Of a stretch of 64,000 bases of DNA, positions 38,341 through 47,192 are shown one piece after another. Position numbers and translations under genes: made by a program. Under the pieces are notes generated by a model, which saw only the letters and a list, made by a program, of their open reading frames with translations, was not told the DNA's origin and ran no database searches. This stretch comes from Thalassospira lucentensis (GTDB lineage: Bacteria; Pseudomonadota; Alphaproteobacteria; Rhodospirillales; Thalassospiraceae). The stretch spans positions 110,503 through 174,502 of the forward strand of contig NZ_LPVY01000025.1 in NCBI RefSeq assembly GCF_001613805.1, written 5' to 3'. Each line of letters begins with the position of its first letter. The stretch's first letter is position 1.

Positions 38341-40050
38341 TTACGCCAATGCTTCGCGACTGGCGAGAGAAAGGGCATTGGTATCTTTATCAAGTTCCAG
38401 AATTCTGGAGTGAAATTGTTCCAGTGAAGCACGGTGTCCGATGCTGATCAGAATTGTGTCAGGCAGTTCTTCTTTCAGATGGCGGTAGCAGAGGGTTTCC
38501 GCGTTTTCATCAAGTGCGGACGTGCTTTCATCAAGGAAGAGAATTTTCGGTTTTCGCAGTACGGCGCGGACAAAGGAGCATCGCTGCTGTTCGCCAATGC
38601 TGAGTTTCTTTGACCAGTCGGTTTCGCTATCGAGCTGTTCGATCAGGTGCCCCAGTTCAAACCGTTGCAAAGCATGCGATAAAGCCGGATCATTGTCGGC
38701 ATCAGCAATTTGCGGATACCAGAGAATATCGCGCAGCCTTCCAAGCGGAAAATAGGGTTTCTGGGCCAGGATAAGAGCGTTTTCGCTGTCGTAAGCCGCA
38801 CTTCCTGAGGCGTGTTTCCACAAGCCGCAAACAGCACGGATCATTGTGGATTTCCCAAAGCCGGATGGCGCACGGATAAGAAGGCTATCCCCCGGTGTCA
38901 GTTGCAGGGAAAAATCGCGCAGAAGCGTTTTTCCGCCATCGGGGAGCCACAGGTTAAGTTTCTTGATCTCGAAAGCATGTGGTTGATGGCGGATATTGAC
39001 GCCGGAATTGGACGAAAGGGCATCCAGCCTGTTCTGGAAGCCGGTTAATCGGTCGACGACAGATTTCCATTCGGCAATTTGCGGGAAGACCCGGACAAGA
39101 TATGCCATGGCTTCGTGAACTTCGCCGAAGGCGGCGCTGATCTGGGTCAGGCGGCCAAGGGGAAATGCCCCGGCAAAGAATTGCGGTGCCATGATGAACA
39201 TTGGGATCACGGTGGCCGTGCGCATATAGAATGTGGAATAGCCAAGCACGATTTTCTGTTTTTTGACCAGTTCCCAGAAGTTCTGAAGGGCGGCCTCCAA
39301 TCGTGATGCGAAGGTGCGCATTTCGGCTTTTTCGCCACGATATTGCGCAATCGATTCCGCATGTTCGCGAAGGCGCATCAGGGAAAACCGGAAATCAGCT
39401 TCGCGGCGTTGCTGCAGGAAATTAAGCCCGGGAAGGGCACGTCCCAGCCAGAATGCCCCACCCGTCCCGGCAATCGAGTAAAGCAATGCAACCCAGACCA
39501 GTAGTCCGGGGATGACCAGACTTTCGGTTCCGAATGGTATCGTGACGAGGCCGGATGCGTTCCATAAAATATTGAGGAAAGAGAAGAGCGACACCAAAGC
39601 CGTCATCAGCCCTAGACCCAGTTTGAGCGAGATGACGATGAACATGTCGATATCATCGGCAACCCGTTGATCCGGGTTGTCTGTTTCAGGAGAGTCCAGT
39701 TGCAAAAGAAGGTATCGTTGATCCTTCAGCCAATCCTGAAGCGTGTTTGTGATTGACCAGCGCAGCCACCGGATCGTCAGTTTTTGTTGAAAGTGAAAAG
39801 CTGCGACGGTGAAGGTCGTGAGGGCGACTTGTAACAGGATGAACTGGCCACCACTGATCAGGAAGGCGTCGTAATCCAGAGCCTGCAAGGCGTTATAAAA
39901 GTTCAGATTCCAGAAATTGTTCAGGATATTGACCCCGACAAGCCCGAGATTCATGAGGATGGTCGCAGCCAGTAACAACAGAGCAGGGACTTTTTCAGAC
40001 GATGTCCAGAAAGGGCGCGCAAGTCGCCAGAAGCCCTGCAAAGTATTCAT
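38341..40050 (-). CDS. ABC exporter, YddA/SbmA-like fused permease-ATPase
   Basis: A 569-residue half-size ABC transporter with the membrane part first (about six helices, residues 20-320) and the ATPase after residue 350. The membrane part has the ABC_membrane_2 character (YddA, SbmA, peroxisomal ABCD relatives): LNFYNALQALDY and WRxWLT-like segments. The ATPase shows APSGFGKST (Walker A, near 395), the variant signature LSIGEQQR typical of this subfamily, ILFLDEST (Walker B) and a switch His in SIGHRASLE. Such proteins export peptides or siderophores. It is divergent from the FhuF-like gene across a 111-base region with a Fur-box-like site, so iron-controlled export of the synthetase product is a reasonable inference. 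Confidence 0.85.
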   Translation of the reverse strand: MNTLQGFWRLARPFWTSSEKVPALLLLAATILMNLGLVGVNILNNFWNLNFYNALQALDYDAFLISGGQFILLQVALTTFTVAAFHFQQKLTIRWLRWSITNTLQDWLKDQRYLLLQLDSPETDNPDQRVADDIDMFIVISLKLGLGLMTALVSLFSFLNILWNASGLVTIPFGTESLVIPGLLVWVALLYSIAGTGGAFWLGRALPGLNFLQQRREADFRFSLMRLREHAESIAQYRGEKAEMRTFASRLEAALQNFWELVKKQKIVLGYSTFYMRTATVIPMFIMAPQFFAGAFPLGRLTQISAAFGEVHEAMAYLVRVFPQIAEWKSVVDRLTGFQNRLDALSSNSGVNIRHQPHAFEIKKLNLWLPDGGKTLLRDFSLQLTPGDSLLIRAPSGFGKSTMIRAVCGLWKHASGSAAYDSENALILAQKPYFPLGRLRDILWYPQIADADNDPALSHALQRFELGHLIEQLDSETDWSKKLSIGEQQRCSFVRAVLRKPKILFLDESTSALDENAETLCYRHLKEELPDTILISIGHRASLEQFHSRILELDKDTNALSLASREALA

Positions 40051-40109
40051 GATGCCTCAACTGATCGGGATAAATCAGATTGAGTTTATAGAGGCAGCTC
40101 GTTATGGTC

Positions 40110-40133
40110 GCAATGCTAATAATACTGATTGGC
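40110..40133. promoter_or_regulatory. Fur-box-like site, ABC exporter / FhuF divergent promoter
   Basis: The sequence from GCAATGCTAATAAT to ATTGGC contains AATGnnAATAnT, which resembles the Fur consensus core AATGATAATCATT. It shares about 15 of 22 aligned positions with the reverse complement of the site upstream of the receptor gene (41045-41069). It lies in the short divergent gap, well placed to control both genes. Confidence 0.5.
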
Positions 40134-40161
40134 GTTCTCATTTTTTAGCAGGGGGCTTGCT

Positions 40162-40941
40162 ATGGAATTACCAGACTGGCTTTGCCAAACGTGGCCTCCC
40201 ATCCGTCAAGTCATCCGGACAGATCATTGCGGCTTTTCTTCCGTCAGGCTGCAGCAGCTTCCACAGGAAGAAATCCTGTTTCCGATGCTTGATCGGTTCG
40301 CCTCGGTCTATCCGGTAGCAAAGCGACCGCCCGTCGCGTCCCAGTGGTCGATGAATTACCTTAGTGTTCTGTTCCCGGCGGTATTGGCGGGAATATTGGC
40401 CCGAAATTTGGAAATCCGGGTTTGGAAGGGGGATGTCGAACTTTTGCATGATGACGCCCGGCCTGTGGCATTGAAGGTCATGGAACGGCTTCCGTCATTG
40501 TCACCCGACCAGATGGCAGGCTATTGGGAGCGCGTGTTAAATGACCATCTGGACCCGCTGTTTGTGACGATTTCTGCATGGGGTGGTGTATCGACCAAGG
40601 TGTTGTGGGGGAACGTTATTGCGGTCTGGGACGGGGCGTTTGACAGATTGCGCGATGCGCTGGACCCCGAAACCTTTTCCATGGCTCATCAATGGATGGA
40701 GACGCCAGTTGTTGCCGATGGCCGGTTAAAGCTTAGAAGCTTGCAACGTATTGTTGCTTCGCCTGTCCCAGATATTTGTTCAAGCATCCCGTTAAGGAAG
40801 CATTGCTGTCTGCATTACCTGCTTCATACGCCGGTTGTCGGAAAGCCGGAAGTTTTATGCGAAGCATGTCCGCGATTACACAGGCAGCCGTTGGCCGCAC
40901 AGGAAAGCTATCTGCGTTCCATTTACCATGAGCATGGCTGA
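40162..40941 (+). CDS. FhuF-like siderophore-iron reductase
   Basis: A 259-residue protein of the FhuF type, cytoplasmic [2Fe-2S] proteins that reduce ferric siderophores to release iron. The C-terminal cluster motif is present: Cys-Cys at the start of CCLHYLL, then Cys-x-x-Cys in LCEACPRL, matching the C-C-x(about 10-14)-C-x2-C pattern of the family. The upstream part has the expected aromatic and hydrophobic blocks (WSMNYLSVLFPAVLAGILA). The ATG at 40162 follows AGCAGGGGG at good spacing; a start at 40129 would add 11 residues. It is followed in the same direction by the TonB-dependent receptor and is divergent from the ABC exporter. This is the strongest single indication that the synthetases make a siderophore. 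Confidence 0.85.
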   Translation: MELPDWLCQTWPPIRQVIRTDHCGFSSVRLQQLPQEEILFPMLDRFASVYPVAKRPPVASQWSMNYLSVLFPAVLAGILARNLEIRVWKGDVELLHDDARPVALKVMERLPSLSPDQMAGYWERVLNDHLDPLFVTISAWGGVSTKVLWGNVIAVWDGAFDRLRDALDPETFSMAHQWMETPVVADGRLKLRSLQRIVASPVPDICSSIPLRKHCCLHYLLHTPVVGKPEVLCEACPRLHRQPLAAQESYLRSIYHEHG

Positions 40942-41044
40942 ATTGAGGTGCGACTTATCAGCTCGGTCTGGGTGGTATGTATCTGCATCTTCTGTGTGCT
41001 TCTCCTCAAAAAAACTAATTCACTGAAAATACGTGTTTATTGTA

Positions 41045-41069
41045 GCAAATAATAACTATTGTCATTTGC
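41045..41069 (+). promoter_or_regulatory. Fur-box-like palindrome upstream of the receptor gene
   Basis: A 25-base imperfect palindrome with perfect outer arms GCAAAT and ATTTGC and an AT-rich centre. On the reverse strand it reads AATGACAATAGTTATT, close to the Fur core. It lies about 135 bases before the receptor start. Confidence 0.5.
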
Positions 41070-41201
41070 AATTGGCCGTGCTTAATCATTCGCGACAGAT
41101 GTTTCAGGGAGCGGGGGAAGGCGGGAAACGGACAGTGTGAACCTTCTGACTTCTTTACCGCAACGCTTGAAAAAATGTGGTTCTGAATGGGAAGCAAGGT
41201 A

Positions 41202-43277
41202 ATGCACGTTTTCAGTAAAAACTCTTTGGCGCTGGCGGTGGCTTCCAGCGCGCTGGGTATCACGCCGGTATTTGCGGACGAGGAAGTGCCGCAGGAAGTT
41301 ATTCAGCTAGAAGAAGTCATCGTCACAGGGGAAAAAATCCAGCGCAGTCAGGACAGGACACTGTCGAGTGTTGCGGTCAGCACCAGCGAGGATATGCGGA
41401 AGGAAGGGGCAAAAACCCTTCAGGATGTGCTGAGTGGTACGCCCGGTGTCTATACTCAATCCGGTAACGAAAACTGGGGTATTCGCGGTGTTCCGGTTCA
41501 AGGGTTTGACGAACAGGGGGCAGCCGCCCTTAACGGTGCGATTTCGGTTTATGTTGACGATGCGATCCAAAGTAACCGTCTGCTGACGGCCAATCCGCTC
41601 TCGGTCTGGGATGTTGAGCAGGTTGAAGTTTATCGCGGAGCGCAATCGACCACACAGGGGCGTAACTCGCTTGCCGGTGCGGTGGTGATGAAAACCAAAG
41701 ACCCGACATTTACCCCCGAATTCGCCGTGCAGGGAAATCTTGGCCGCTATGGTGAAAAGGGTTCATCGGCACTTGCCAATGGTGCACTGATTGAAGACAG
41801 GTTGGCGGGACGGTTGGCCGTCGATTATCAAACCGAGGATGGATACATCAATAACCCGACATTGGGCGATGATGCCAACCCTTTACGGTCAGCCAATGTG
41901 CGCGGGAAGCTATTGTTCCTGCCGTCCGATGACGTCGATGTGCTGCTGACGTTTTCACACAATGATCAGCGTGCCGGACTTAATGCGGTTGATGCAAATG
42001 ACGGTGTGCCAGATTACTTCAATGTGTACGAGAATACCGAAACCTATCACAAGTTTGATCAGAATGCGGTAACGGGCAAGCTCGACTGGTATCTGGATGA
42101 TGAATGGACATTGACCAGCATCAGTTCGGCGACACTTGTTGATTATAGTGCTGCCCTTGATTTCGACAGGACGCCAACAACGTCGCAGGCGGCTCTTCGC
42201 AAGCATGAACAGACCCTTGCCAGTCAGGAAGTTCGGCTTGGTTATGATTATGAAAATCTTACCGGGTTCTTTGGTGCCTATCTTGGCCGGACGACCAGTG
42301 ATATTGACGACAAGCTTGCCGTAAGCGGGACAACCGTCATGAATGAAAAGGGCAAGGTTGAAATCGACAGTTATGCTCTGTTTGGCGAGGCAAACTGGGA
42401 GTTCGTTAATGACTGGACCCTGATTACTGGTCTTCGCTGGGACCATGAGGAAAACCACACCCGGATTGACTACACGGTTGATACGCTTAATTTGGCGACG
42501 GACCCTTCTGCAAACGAAAATATCACTTCCAGTGTTTTGCTGCCGAAACTGGGCCTGAGTTATGACGTGACGGAGAACCATCTTGTCGGGGTTACGTGGC
42601 AGCGCGGCTATCGCAGTGGGGGGGTGAATCTTCGATCACTTGCCCTTCATACACCTTATGATCCTGAATTTACCGATACTTATGAATTGGCTTGGCGTGG
42701 CAATTGGCTGAACCGTCGTTTGCGGACCAATGCTAACATTTATTACACCGACTGGACCGATCAGCAGGTTACGTTCCGTGATAGTAGTGGCAACCGCCAG
42801 GTGGCCAATGCGGCTGATAGCCGGATGGCCGGAGCGGAACTTTCGGCGCAATATCTGGTGACATCGCAACTTTCTGTGCATGCCGGTGCGTCTTACAGTG
42901 ATACTAAGTATAATTCTTTTGTATCGGACGGTGTTGATTATAGCGGCCATGAATTCATGTTTGCGCCGAAATATCAGGCATCGGTTGGGGCCAATTACAC
43001 CTTTGATAACGGTCTTATGATCGGGACCAATGTTGTCTATCAGGATGACAGCATTTCCAACTTTATCACTAGCGGTTCGACTGTCGTCGGTGAACGGCGT
43101 AGCGATCCTGTGACGCTGGTGAATCTGAATGCGGAATATGCCGTTGGCAGCATGACATTTACCGGCTATGTCAAAAACCTGTTTAACGAGCGTTACGTTA
43201 CAGCCAATCAGAGCGATACAGTCGTCGATGTTGGCGCACCTTTGACTTTCGGGGTGGCAGCGCGTTACGCGTTCTAG
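41202..43277 (+). CDS. TonB-dependent outer-membrane receptor (siderophore type)
   Basis: A 691-residue outer-membrane receptor for energised uptake of a ferric siderophore. It has a signal peptide (about residues 1-26, ending PVFA-DEE), a TonB box (EEVIVTGEK near residue 38), a plug domain with SSVAVSTSEDMRKEGAKTL, WGIRGVP and VEVYRGAQSTTQGRNSLAGAV, then a 22-strand-type barrel ending in YVKNLFNERYVTA and a terminal Phe (RYAF), as required for barrel assembly. The ATG at 41202 has GGGAAG seven bases upstream; an in-frame ATG at 41187 would add five residues with a poorer site. It follows the FhuF-like gene and a Fur-box-like palindrome. Ligand is presumably the product of the nearby synthetases. 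Confidence 0.93.
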   Translation: MHVFSKNSLALAVASSALGITPVFADEEVPQEVIQLEEVIVTGEKIQRSQDRTLSSVAVSTSEDMRKEGAKTLQDVLSGTPGVYTQSGNENWGIRGVPVQGFDEQGAAALNGAISVYVDDAIQSNRLLTANPLSVWDVEQVEVYRGAQSTTQGRNSLAGAVVMKTKDPTFTPEFAVQGNLGRYGEKGSSALANGALIEDRLAGRLAVDYQTEDGYINNPTLGDDANPLRSANVRGKLLFLPSDDVDVLLTFSHNDQRAGLNAVDANDGVPDYFNVYENTETYHKFDQNAVTGKLDWYLDDEWTLTSISSATLVDYSAALDFDRTPTTSQAALRKHEQTLASQEVRLGYDYENLTGFFGAYLGRTTSDIDDKLAVSGTTVMNEKGKVEIDSYALFGEANWEFVNDWTLITGLRWDHEENHTRIDYTVDTLNLATDPSANENITSSVLLPKLGLSYDVTENHLVGVTWQRGYRSGGVNLRSLALHTPYDPEFTDTYELAWRGNWLNRRLRTNANIYYTDWTDQQVTFRDSSGNRQVANAADSRMAGAELSAQYLVTSQLSVHAGASYSDTKYNSFVSDGVDYSGHEFMFAPKYQASVGANYTFDNGLMIGTNVVYQDDSISNFITSGSTVVGERRSDPVTLVNLNAEYAVGSMTFTGYVKNLFNERYVTANQSDTVVDVGAPLTFGVAARYAF

Positions 43278-43323
43278 AACGTCGTTTTATCTGGGGCGTA
43301 GCGCCCAAAATATTTCAGATTTC

Positions 43324-43359
43324 ATCGGGTGGGGAGCATCGGTTTCTCGCCCGATTTTT
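43324..43359 (+). terminator. Terminator after the receptor gene
   Basis: Stem ATCGGG/CCCGAT with a long (20-base) loop, followed by five T. A smaller GC hairpin (GGGCG-TA-GCGCCC type) lies about 30 bases upstream. Together they probably end the receptor transcript. Confidence 0.65.
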
Positions 43360-43478
43360 ATTGGTGCCGGCGAGGAAGTTTGGGGAATGCGACCAACGGT
43401 TTTGCTTTTCATCTTCTGCTGATCTAATCTTCGAAAAAATAAAAACAAAGTGACCGGGAAGATCGGCGGAGGAATTCA

Positions 43479-44906
43479 ATGAGATCGACTGCAATGGGGG
43501 CACCGGATCTGGTTGCACCATCACCTGCATCGCAACCGGATGGTAAGCCAGGGCCGGAATTCGGCCCGTGGCTGGAGAAAGCATCGATCCTGATCGTCGA
43601 TGACGAGCCGGGGATGCGCAATTTCCTTGTCCGTACATTGGGGCCGCGCGCCAAGCGGGTGGAAGAAGCCGCCGATTGCGAAGAAGCGACCAAGCTTCTC
43701 GATCAGCATCATTTCGACGTCGTGATCCTTGATAACATCATGCCGGGCAAGTCCGGGGTTGAGTGGTTGACCGAGCAGCGCGAGATCGGCTTTTTTTCCG
43801 ATGCCATCCTGATGACGGCCTATGCCGATCTCGATACCGCGATCAAGGCATTGCGGGCCGGTGCGGTTGATTTTGTCCTTAAACCGTTTCGATCCAACCA
43901 GATTTTGAATGCGGTAGCGCGATGCCTTGACCGGATGCGGTTGCGGCGTGAAAACCATGTTTTGCGCCATGAATTGCGCGCAACGTCCGATCACGTTCTG
44001 TTGCGCGACAAGCTGATTGGCTATTCAGCGCAAATCCAGGAAATCCGCGAAACCATTGCACGGGTGGCCCCCCTTCCGACATCGATCCTGATTTCTGGCG
44101 AAAGCGGCACGGGCAAGGAAGTGACCGCACGATCATTACATGCGTTATCTGACCGGGCCGAAAAGCCGTTCGTGCCGATCAATTGTGCCGCCATTCCATC
44201 CGAGATGATAGAGGCCGAATTGTTTGGGCACCTGAAAGGGGCCTTTACCGGGGCGCAAACCACGCGCGACGGGCTTTTCATGCATGCGCAGGGTGGTACC
44301 CTGTTTCTCGACGAGGTCGGGGAATTGTCGCTGGCGACGCAAAGCAAGCTTTTGCGCGCGATTGAAAGCCGCCGTATCCGCCCGGTGGGATCGGAGCGCG
44401 AGGCACCGGTCGATCTGCGGTTTATTTTTGCCACCAATGCCGATCTTGAGGCAGAGGTCGAAGCGGGCCGTTTCCGTGCCGATCTGTTTTACCGGATCAA
44501 TGTCATGCATATCGCCATGCCGCCCCTGCGCGAGCGCGGGGATGACGTGCTTGAACTCGCCAGCCTGTTTATGAGCAAACTGTCCAAGCAGCTTGGGGTG
44601 CCGCAAGTCGCGATGGATGGGGCGGTGCGTGCCGGATTGACGCGATATGACTGGCCCGGCAATGTGCGCGAATTGCGCAACCTTGTGGAACGCACCCTGA
44701 TCCTTGGGCGGTTCCCGGCAGAATTCCGCGACGAGCAGGCTGGGATGGATGGCCATACCGATCAGGACGAGACGCTGGAGGAAATGGAACGGCGTCACAT
44801 CATGGCGATGGTGCACAAGACCGGCGGCAATCGCAATGAAGCCGCGCGGCGTCTGGGGATATCGCGCAAGACGATTGACCGCAAATTTGCCGATTGGGCC
44901 GATTGA
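43479..44906 (+). CDS. Sigma-54-dependent response regulator (DctD/NtrC type)
   Basis: A 475-residue NtrC-class activator. The receiver domain (about 35-150) has the acidic pair in IVDDEPGM and the phosphorylatable Asp in VVILDNIMPGKSG. The central AAA+ domain (about 180-410) has GESGTGKE (Walker A), the sigma-54 contact loop GAFTGA and GTLFLDEVGEL (Walker B). The C-terminal Fis-type helix-turn-helix is NRNEAARRLGISRKTIDRKF. The ATG follows GGAGGAATTCA. Its stop overlaps the ATG of the kinase gene (TGATG), so they form a cognate pair. The twin palindromes and -24/-12 promoter beyond the kinase gene make the OFA antiporter its likely target. A direct analogy is DctB/DctD control of C4-dicarboxylate uptake. 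Confidence 0.93.
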   Translation: MRSTAMGAPDLVAPSPASQPDGKPGPEFGPWLEKASILIVDDEPGMRNFLVRTLGPRAKRVEEAADCEEATKLLDQHHFDVVILDNIMPGKSGVEWLTEQREIGFFSDAILMTAYADLDTAIKALRAGAVDFVLKPFRSNQILNAVARCLDRMRLRRENHVLRHELRATSDHVLLRDKLIGYSAQIQEIRETIARVAPLPTSILISGESGTGKEVTARSLHALSDRAEKPFVPINCAAIPSEMIEAELFGHLKGAFTGAQTTRDGLFMHAQGGTLFLDEVGELSLATQSKLLRAIESRRIRPVGSEREAPVDLRFIFATNADLEAEVEAGRFRADLFYRINVMHIAMPPLRERGDDVLELASLFMSKLSKQLGVPQVAMDGAVRAGLTRYDWPGNVRELRNLVERTLILGRFPAEFRDEQAGMDGHTDQDETLEEMERRHIMAMVHKTGGNRNEAARRLGISRKTIDRKFADWAD

Positions 44907-46933
44907 TGCCGTGGCGGAGCCGCCGTACCAAACGCACCCGGTCCGTGCGATTCAAACTGCTGGCGATTGCGTTATTGCCGACACTGGTCATTTTGCCATT
45001 GCTTCTTGGCGTGATGATGGTGCGCTGGAACAGCAAGTTTGACGCGCTTTTGACATCGAAGGTCAATGGCGACCTGACGATTGCCCATCAATATTTTACC
45101 CATATTCTGGAAACCACTGGCGAGCAGATCGAGGCGCTTGGCCAGTCGGTGACATTTCGCGATGTGCTGGCATCGGGGGATCGGGCGCGGATTGATGATC
45201 TGCTGGCCACAAAGCAGGCCGAGCTTGGCCTTGATTTCCTGTATATCGCCAATCGGCAGGGGCTTGTTTCAGGAGCGGCACCGAGGCAGGCCAACCCGCG
45301 GCTTGATGCAGACTGGCCGGTGATTTCAACCGCCCTTTCGGGGGCGTCCTTGACCGGGGTGGATATATTCGAGAATGTCGATCTGGCGGCGATTTCGCCC
45401 GGTCTGGCGGCGCGCGCAAGGCTTGATCTGGTGCCGACACCCAACGCGGTGCCCACCACGCGCGATGCGGAAACGCGCGGCATGGTGGTGCATTCGGCAA
45501 GCCATGTATCCCTGCCGATGGAGGGCGCAGAGGGGATAGACGGCGCACTGGTTGGCGGCATATTGTTGAACCAGAACCTTGTCTTTATCGACACGATCAA
45601 TGATCTGGTTTACCGCAAAGGCAGTCTTCCCGAAGGCAGCCAGGGCACGGCGACCCTGTTTCTCGACGATGTGCGGATCAGCACCAATGTGCGGCTGTTT
45701 GAAGGGCGGCGCGCGCTTGGCACACGGGTATCGGCGGCGGTGCGCCAGAATGTTCTGGAAGACGGCAAGGTGTGGCTCGATAGCGCGTTTGTCGTCAATG
45801 ACTGGTATATTTCAGCCTATGAGCCGATTACCGACAGTTTTGGCAAGCGGGTCGGGATGCTGTATGTCGGGTTCCTTGAAGCTCCGTTTGCCCAGACGAA
45901 ATATGAAAGCCTGCTGATTATCATTGCGGCGTTTCTGTTTGTCGCGACGCTGAGCGTTCCGATCTTCCTGCGTTGGGCGCGCGGCATTTTCAAGCCGCTT
46001 GAACGCATGACCCAGACGATTGCCCGGGTAGAAAGCGGCGACTTTGGCGCGCGGACCAATATCGATCAGGTGCAGGATGAAATATCGCTGGTGGCGGAAC
46101 ATCTTGATGATCTGCTTGATCAGGTGCAGGAACGAGACAAACGTTTGCGTGCCTGGAACGAGGAACTGAATGCGCGTGTTGATGCGCGCACCAGTGAACT
46201 TCGCGAAGCCAACCGCCAGCTTGAAGCCACGACCAAGCAATTGATCATGTCCGAAAAGCTGGCGGCAATTGGTGAAATCACGGCGGGTGTCGCGCATGAG
46301 ATCAACAATCCGGTCGCTGTGCTTCAGGGGAACCTTGATGTGGTGCGGGATCTGCTGGGTGAAAATGTGCGGCTGGCGGAAACCGAATTCCGTTTGATCG
46401 ACGAACAGGTCAGCCGCATCAATCTGATTGTCACCAAGCTTTTGCAATTTGCCAAACCCGAAGAATATGCCGGATTTGTCGAGCGCCATTCGCCGGGCGA
46501 GGTGATTGGTGATTGCCTGCCACTGGTGCAGCATCTGTTGAACAAGGCCGATATCGAGGTATCACGTGAAAGCCTAGCCACGCGGCTTATCCTGATGAAC
46601 CGGACGGAATTGCAGCAGGTGCTGGTCAATCTGATGGTCAATGCGCTGCATGCGATGCCCGGCAGCGGTACCCTAACCCTGATTGACGAGGATTTTGATC
46701 AGAAAGGAAAACCCGGCATTCGCATTTCGATCCGCGATACGGGTACGGGCATGTCGCCCGAAATACTGGGCCGTATTTTCGACCCGTTCTACACGACCAA
46801 GCGCCGTGAAGGTACGGGGTTGGGGTTGTCGATCAGTAAAACCCTGATTGACCGGCAGGGCGGAACCATGACGGTTGAAAGCGAGCCAGGCAAAGGAACG
46901 TTATTCACCATCTGGTTGCCCGAGGCGGACTGA
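44906..46933 (+). CDS. Membrane sensor histidine kinase (DctB-like)
   Basis: A 675-residue histidine kinase. A first membrane helix (about 18-40) is followed by a large periplasmic region of some 290 residues, Cache-like in style (FLYIANRQGLVSGAAP, LFLDDVRISTNV, GKRVGMLYVGF), a second helix (about 330-352), a HAMP domain (about 353-405) and a coiled-coil. The kinase core has the phosphoacceptor His in GVAHEINNPV and an ATP-binding domain with NLMVNALHAM (N box), DTGTGM (G1) and GTGLGLSIS (G2). Start is the ATG overlapping the regulator stop. Position suggests that it senses an extracellular organic acid, plausibly formate or oxalate, handled by the downstream antiporter and dehydrogenase; the ligand is inferred only from context. 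Confidence 0.92.
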   Translation: MPWRSRRTKRTRSVRFKLLAIALLPTLVILPLLLGVMMVRWNSKFDALLTSKVNGDLTIAHQYFTHILETTGEQIEALGQSVTFRDVLASGDRARIDDLLATKQAELGLDFLYIANRQGLVSGAAPRQANPRLDADWPVISTALSGASLTGVDIFENVDLAAISPGLAARARLDLVPTPNAVPTTRDAETRGMVVHSASHVSLPMEGAEGIDGALVGGILLNQNLVFIDTINDLVYRKGSLPEGSQGTATLFLDDVRISTNVRLFEGRRALGTRVSAAVRQNVLEDGKVWLDSAFVVNDWYISAYEPITDSFGKRVGMLYVGFLEAPFAQTKYESLLIIIAAFLFVATLSVPIFLRWARGIFKPLERMTQTIARVESGDFGARTNIDQVQDEISLVAEHLDDLLDQVQERDKRLRAWNEELNARVDARTSELREANRQLEATTKQLIMSEKLAAIGEITAGVAHEINNPVAVLQGNLDVVRDLLGENVRLAETEFRLIDEQVSRINLIVTKLLQFAKPEEYAGFVERHSPGEVIGDCLPLVQHLLNKADIEVSRESLATRLILMNRTELQQVLVNLMVNALHAMPGSGTLTLIDEDFDQKGKPGIRISIRDTGTGMSPEILGRIFDPFYTTKRREGTGLGLSISKTLIDRQGGTMTVESEPGKGTLFTIWLPEAD

Positions 46934-46948
46934 TTATCCCGTCAGGGA

Positions 46949-46963
46949 TTGGACATTTTGTCC
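46949..46963. promoter_or_regulatory. Upstream activator site 1
   Basis: TTGGACATTTTGTCC, containing a 13-base near-perfect palindrome (GGACA-TTT-TGTCC). An identical copy lies 43 bases downstream. Placement about 125 bases before a sigma-54 promoter fits binding sites of an NtrC-class activator. Confidence 0.75.
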
Positions 46964-46991
46964 GGATGGTGCATTGCACAGTAAAAATTTG

Positions 46992-47006
46992 TTGGACATT
47001 TTGTCC
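46992..47006. promoter_or_regulatory. Upstream activator site 2
   Basis: Second exact copy of TTGGACATTTTGTCC. The centre-to-centre distance of 43 bases is about four helical turns, so both sites face the same side of the DNA, as expected for cooperative binding by activator dimers. Confidence 0.75.
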
Positions 47007-47073
47007 ATGCGCGTGCGCCGCAATATGATGATTGTCTTTCCAAAACTTCCAGAAAATCAGGCAACAGACTGAA

Positions 47074-47089
47074 TGGCATAGCAATTGCG
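47074..47089 (+). promoter_or_regulatory. Sigma-54 (-24/-12) promoter of the OFA antiporter gene
   Basis: TGGCATAGCAATTGCG matches the consensus TGGCAY-R-N4-TTGC with correct spacing of GG (-24) and GC (-12). Transcription would begin near 47100, giving a leader of roughly 90 bases before the ATG at 47193. Confidence 0.85.
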
Positions 47090-47192
47090 ACGCTGTGTTT
47101 TCCGGGTCTTACCGATATGGCCATGCAGCATTCATCCGAAATTGGGGGGATGGGGCCACCGGATGAACATAATACCGGGAGGAAAAACACAA

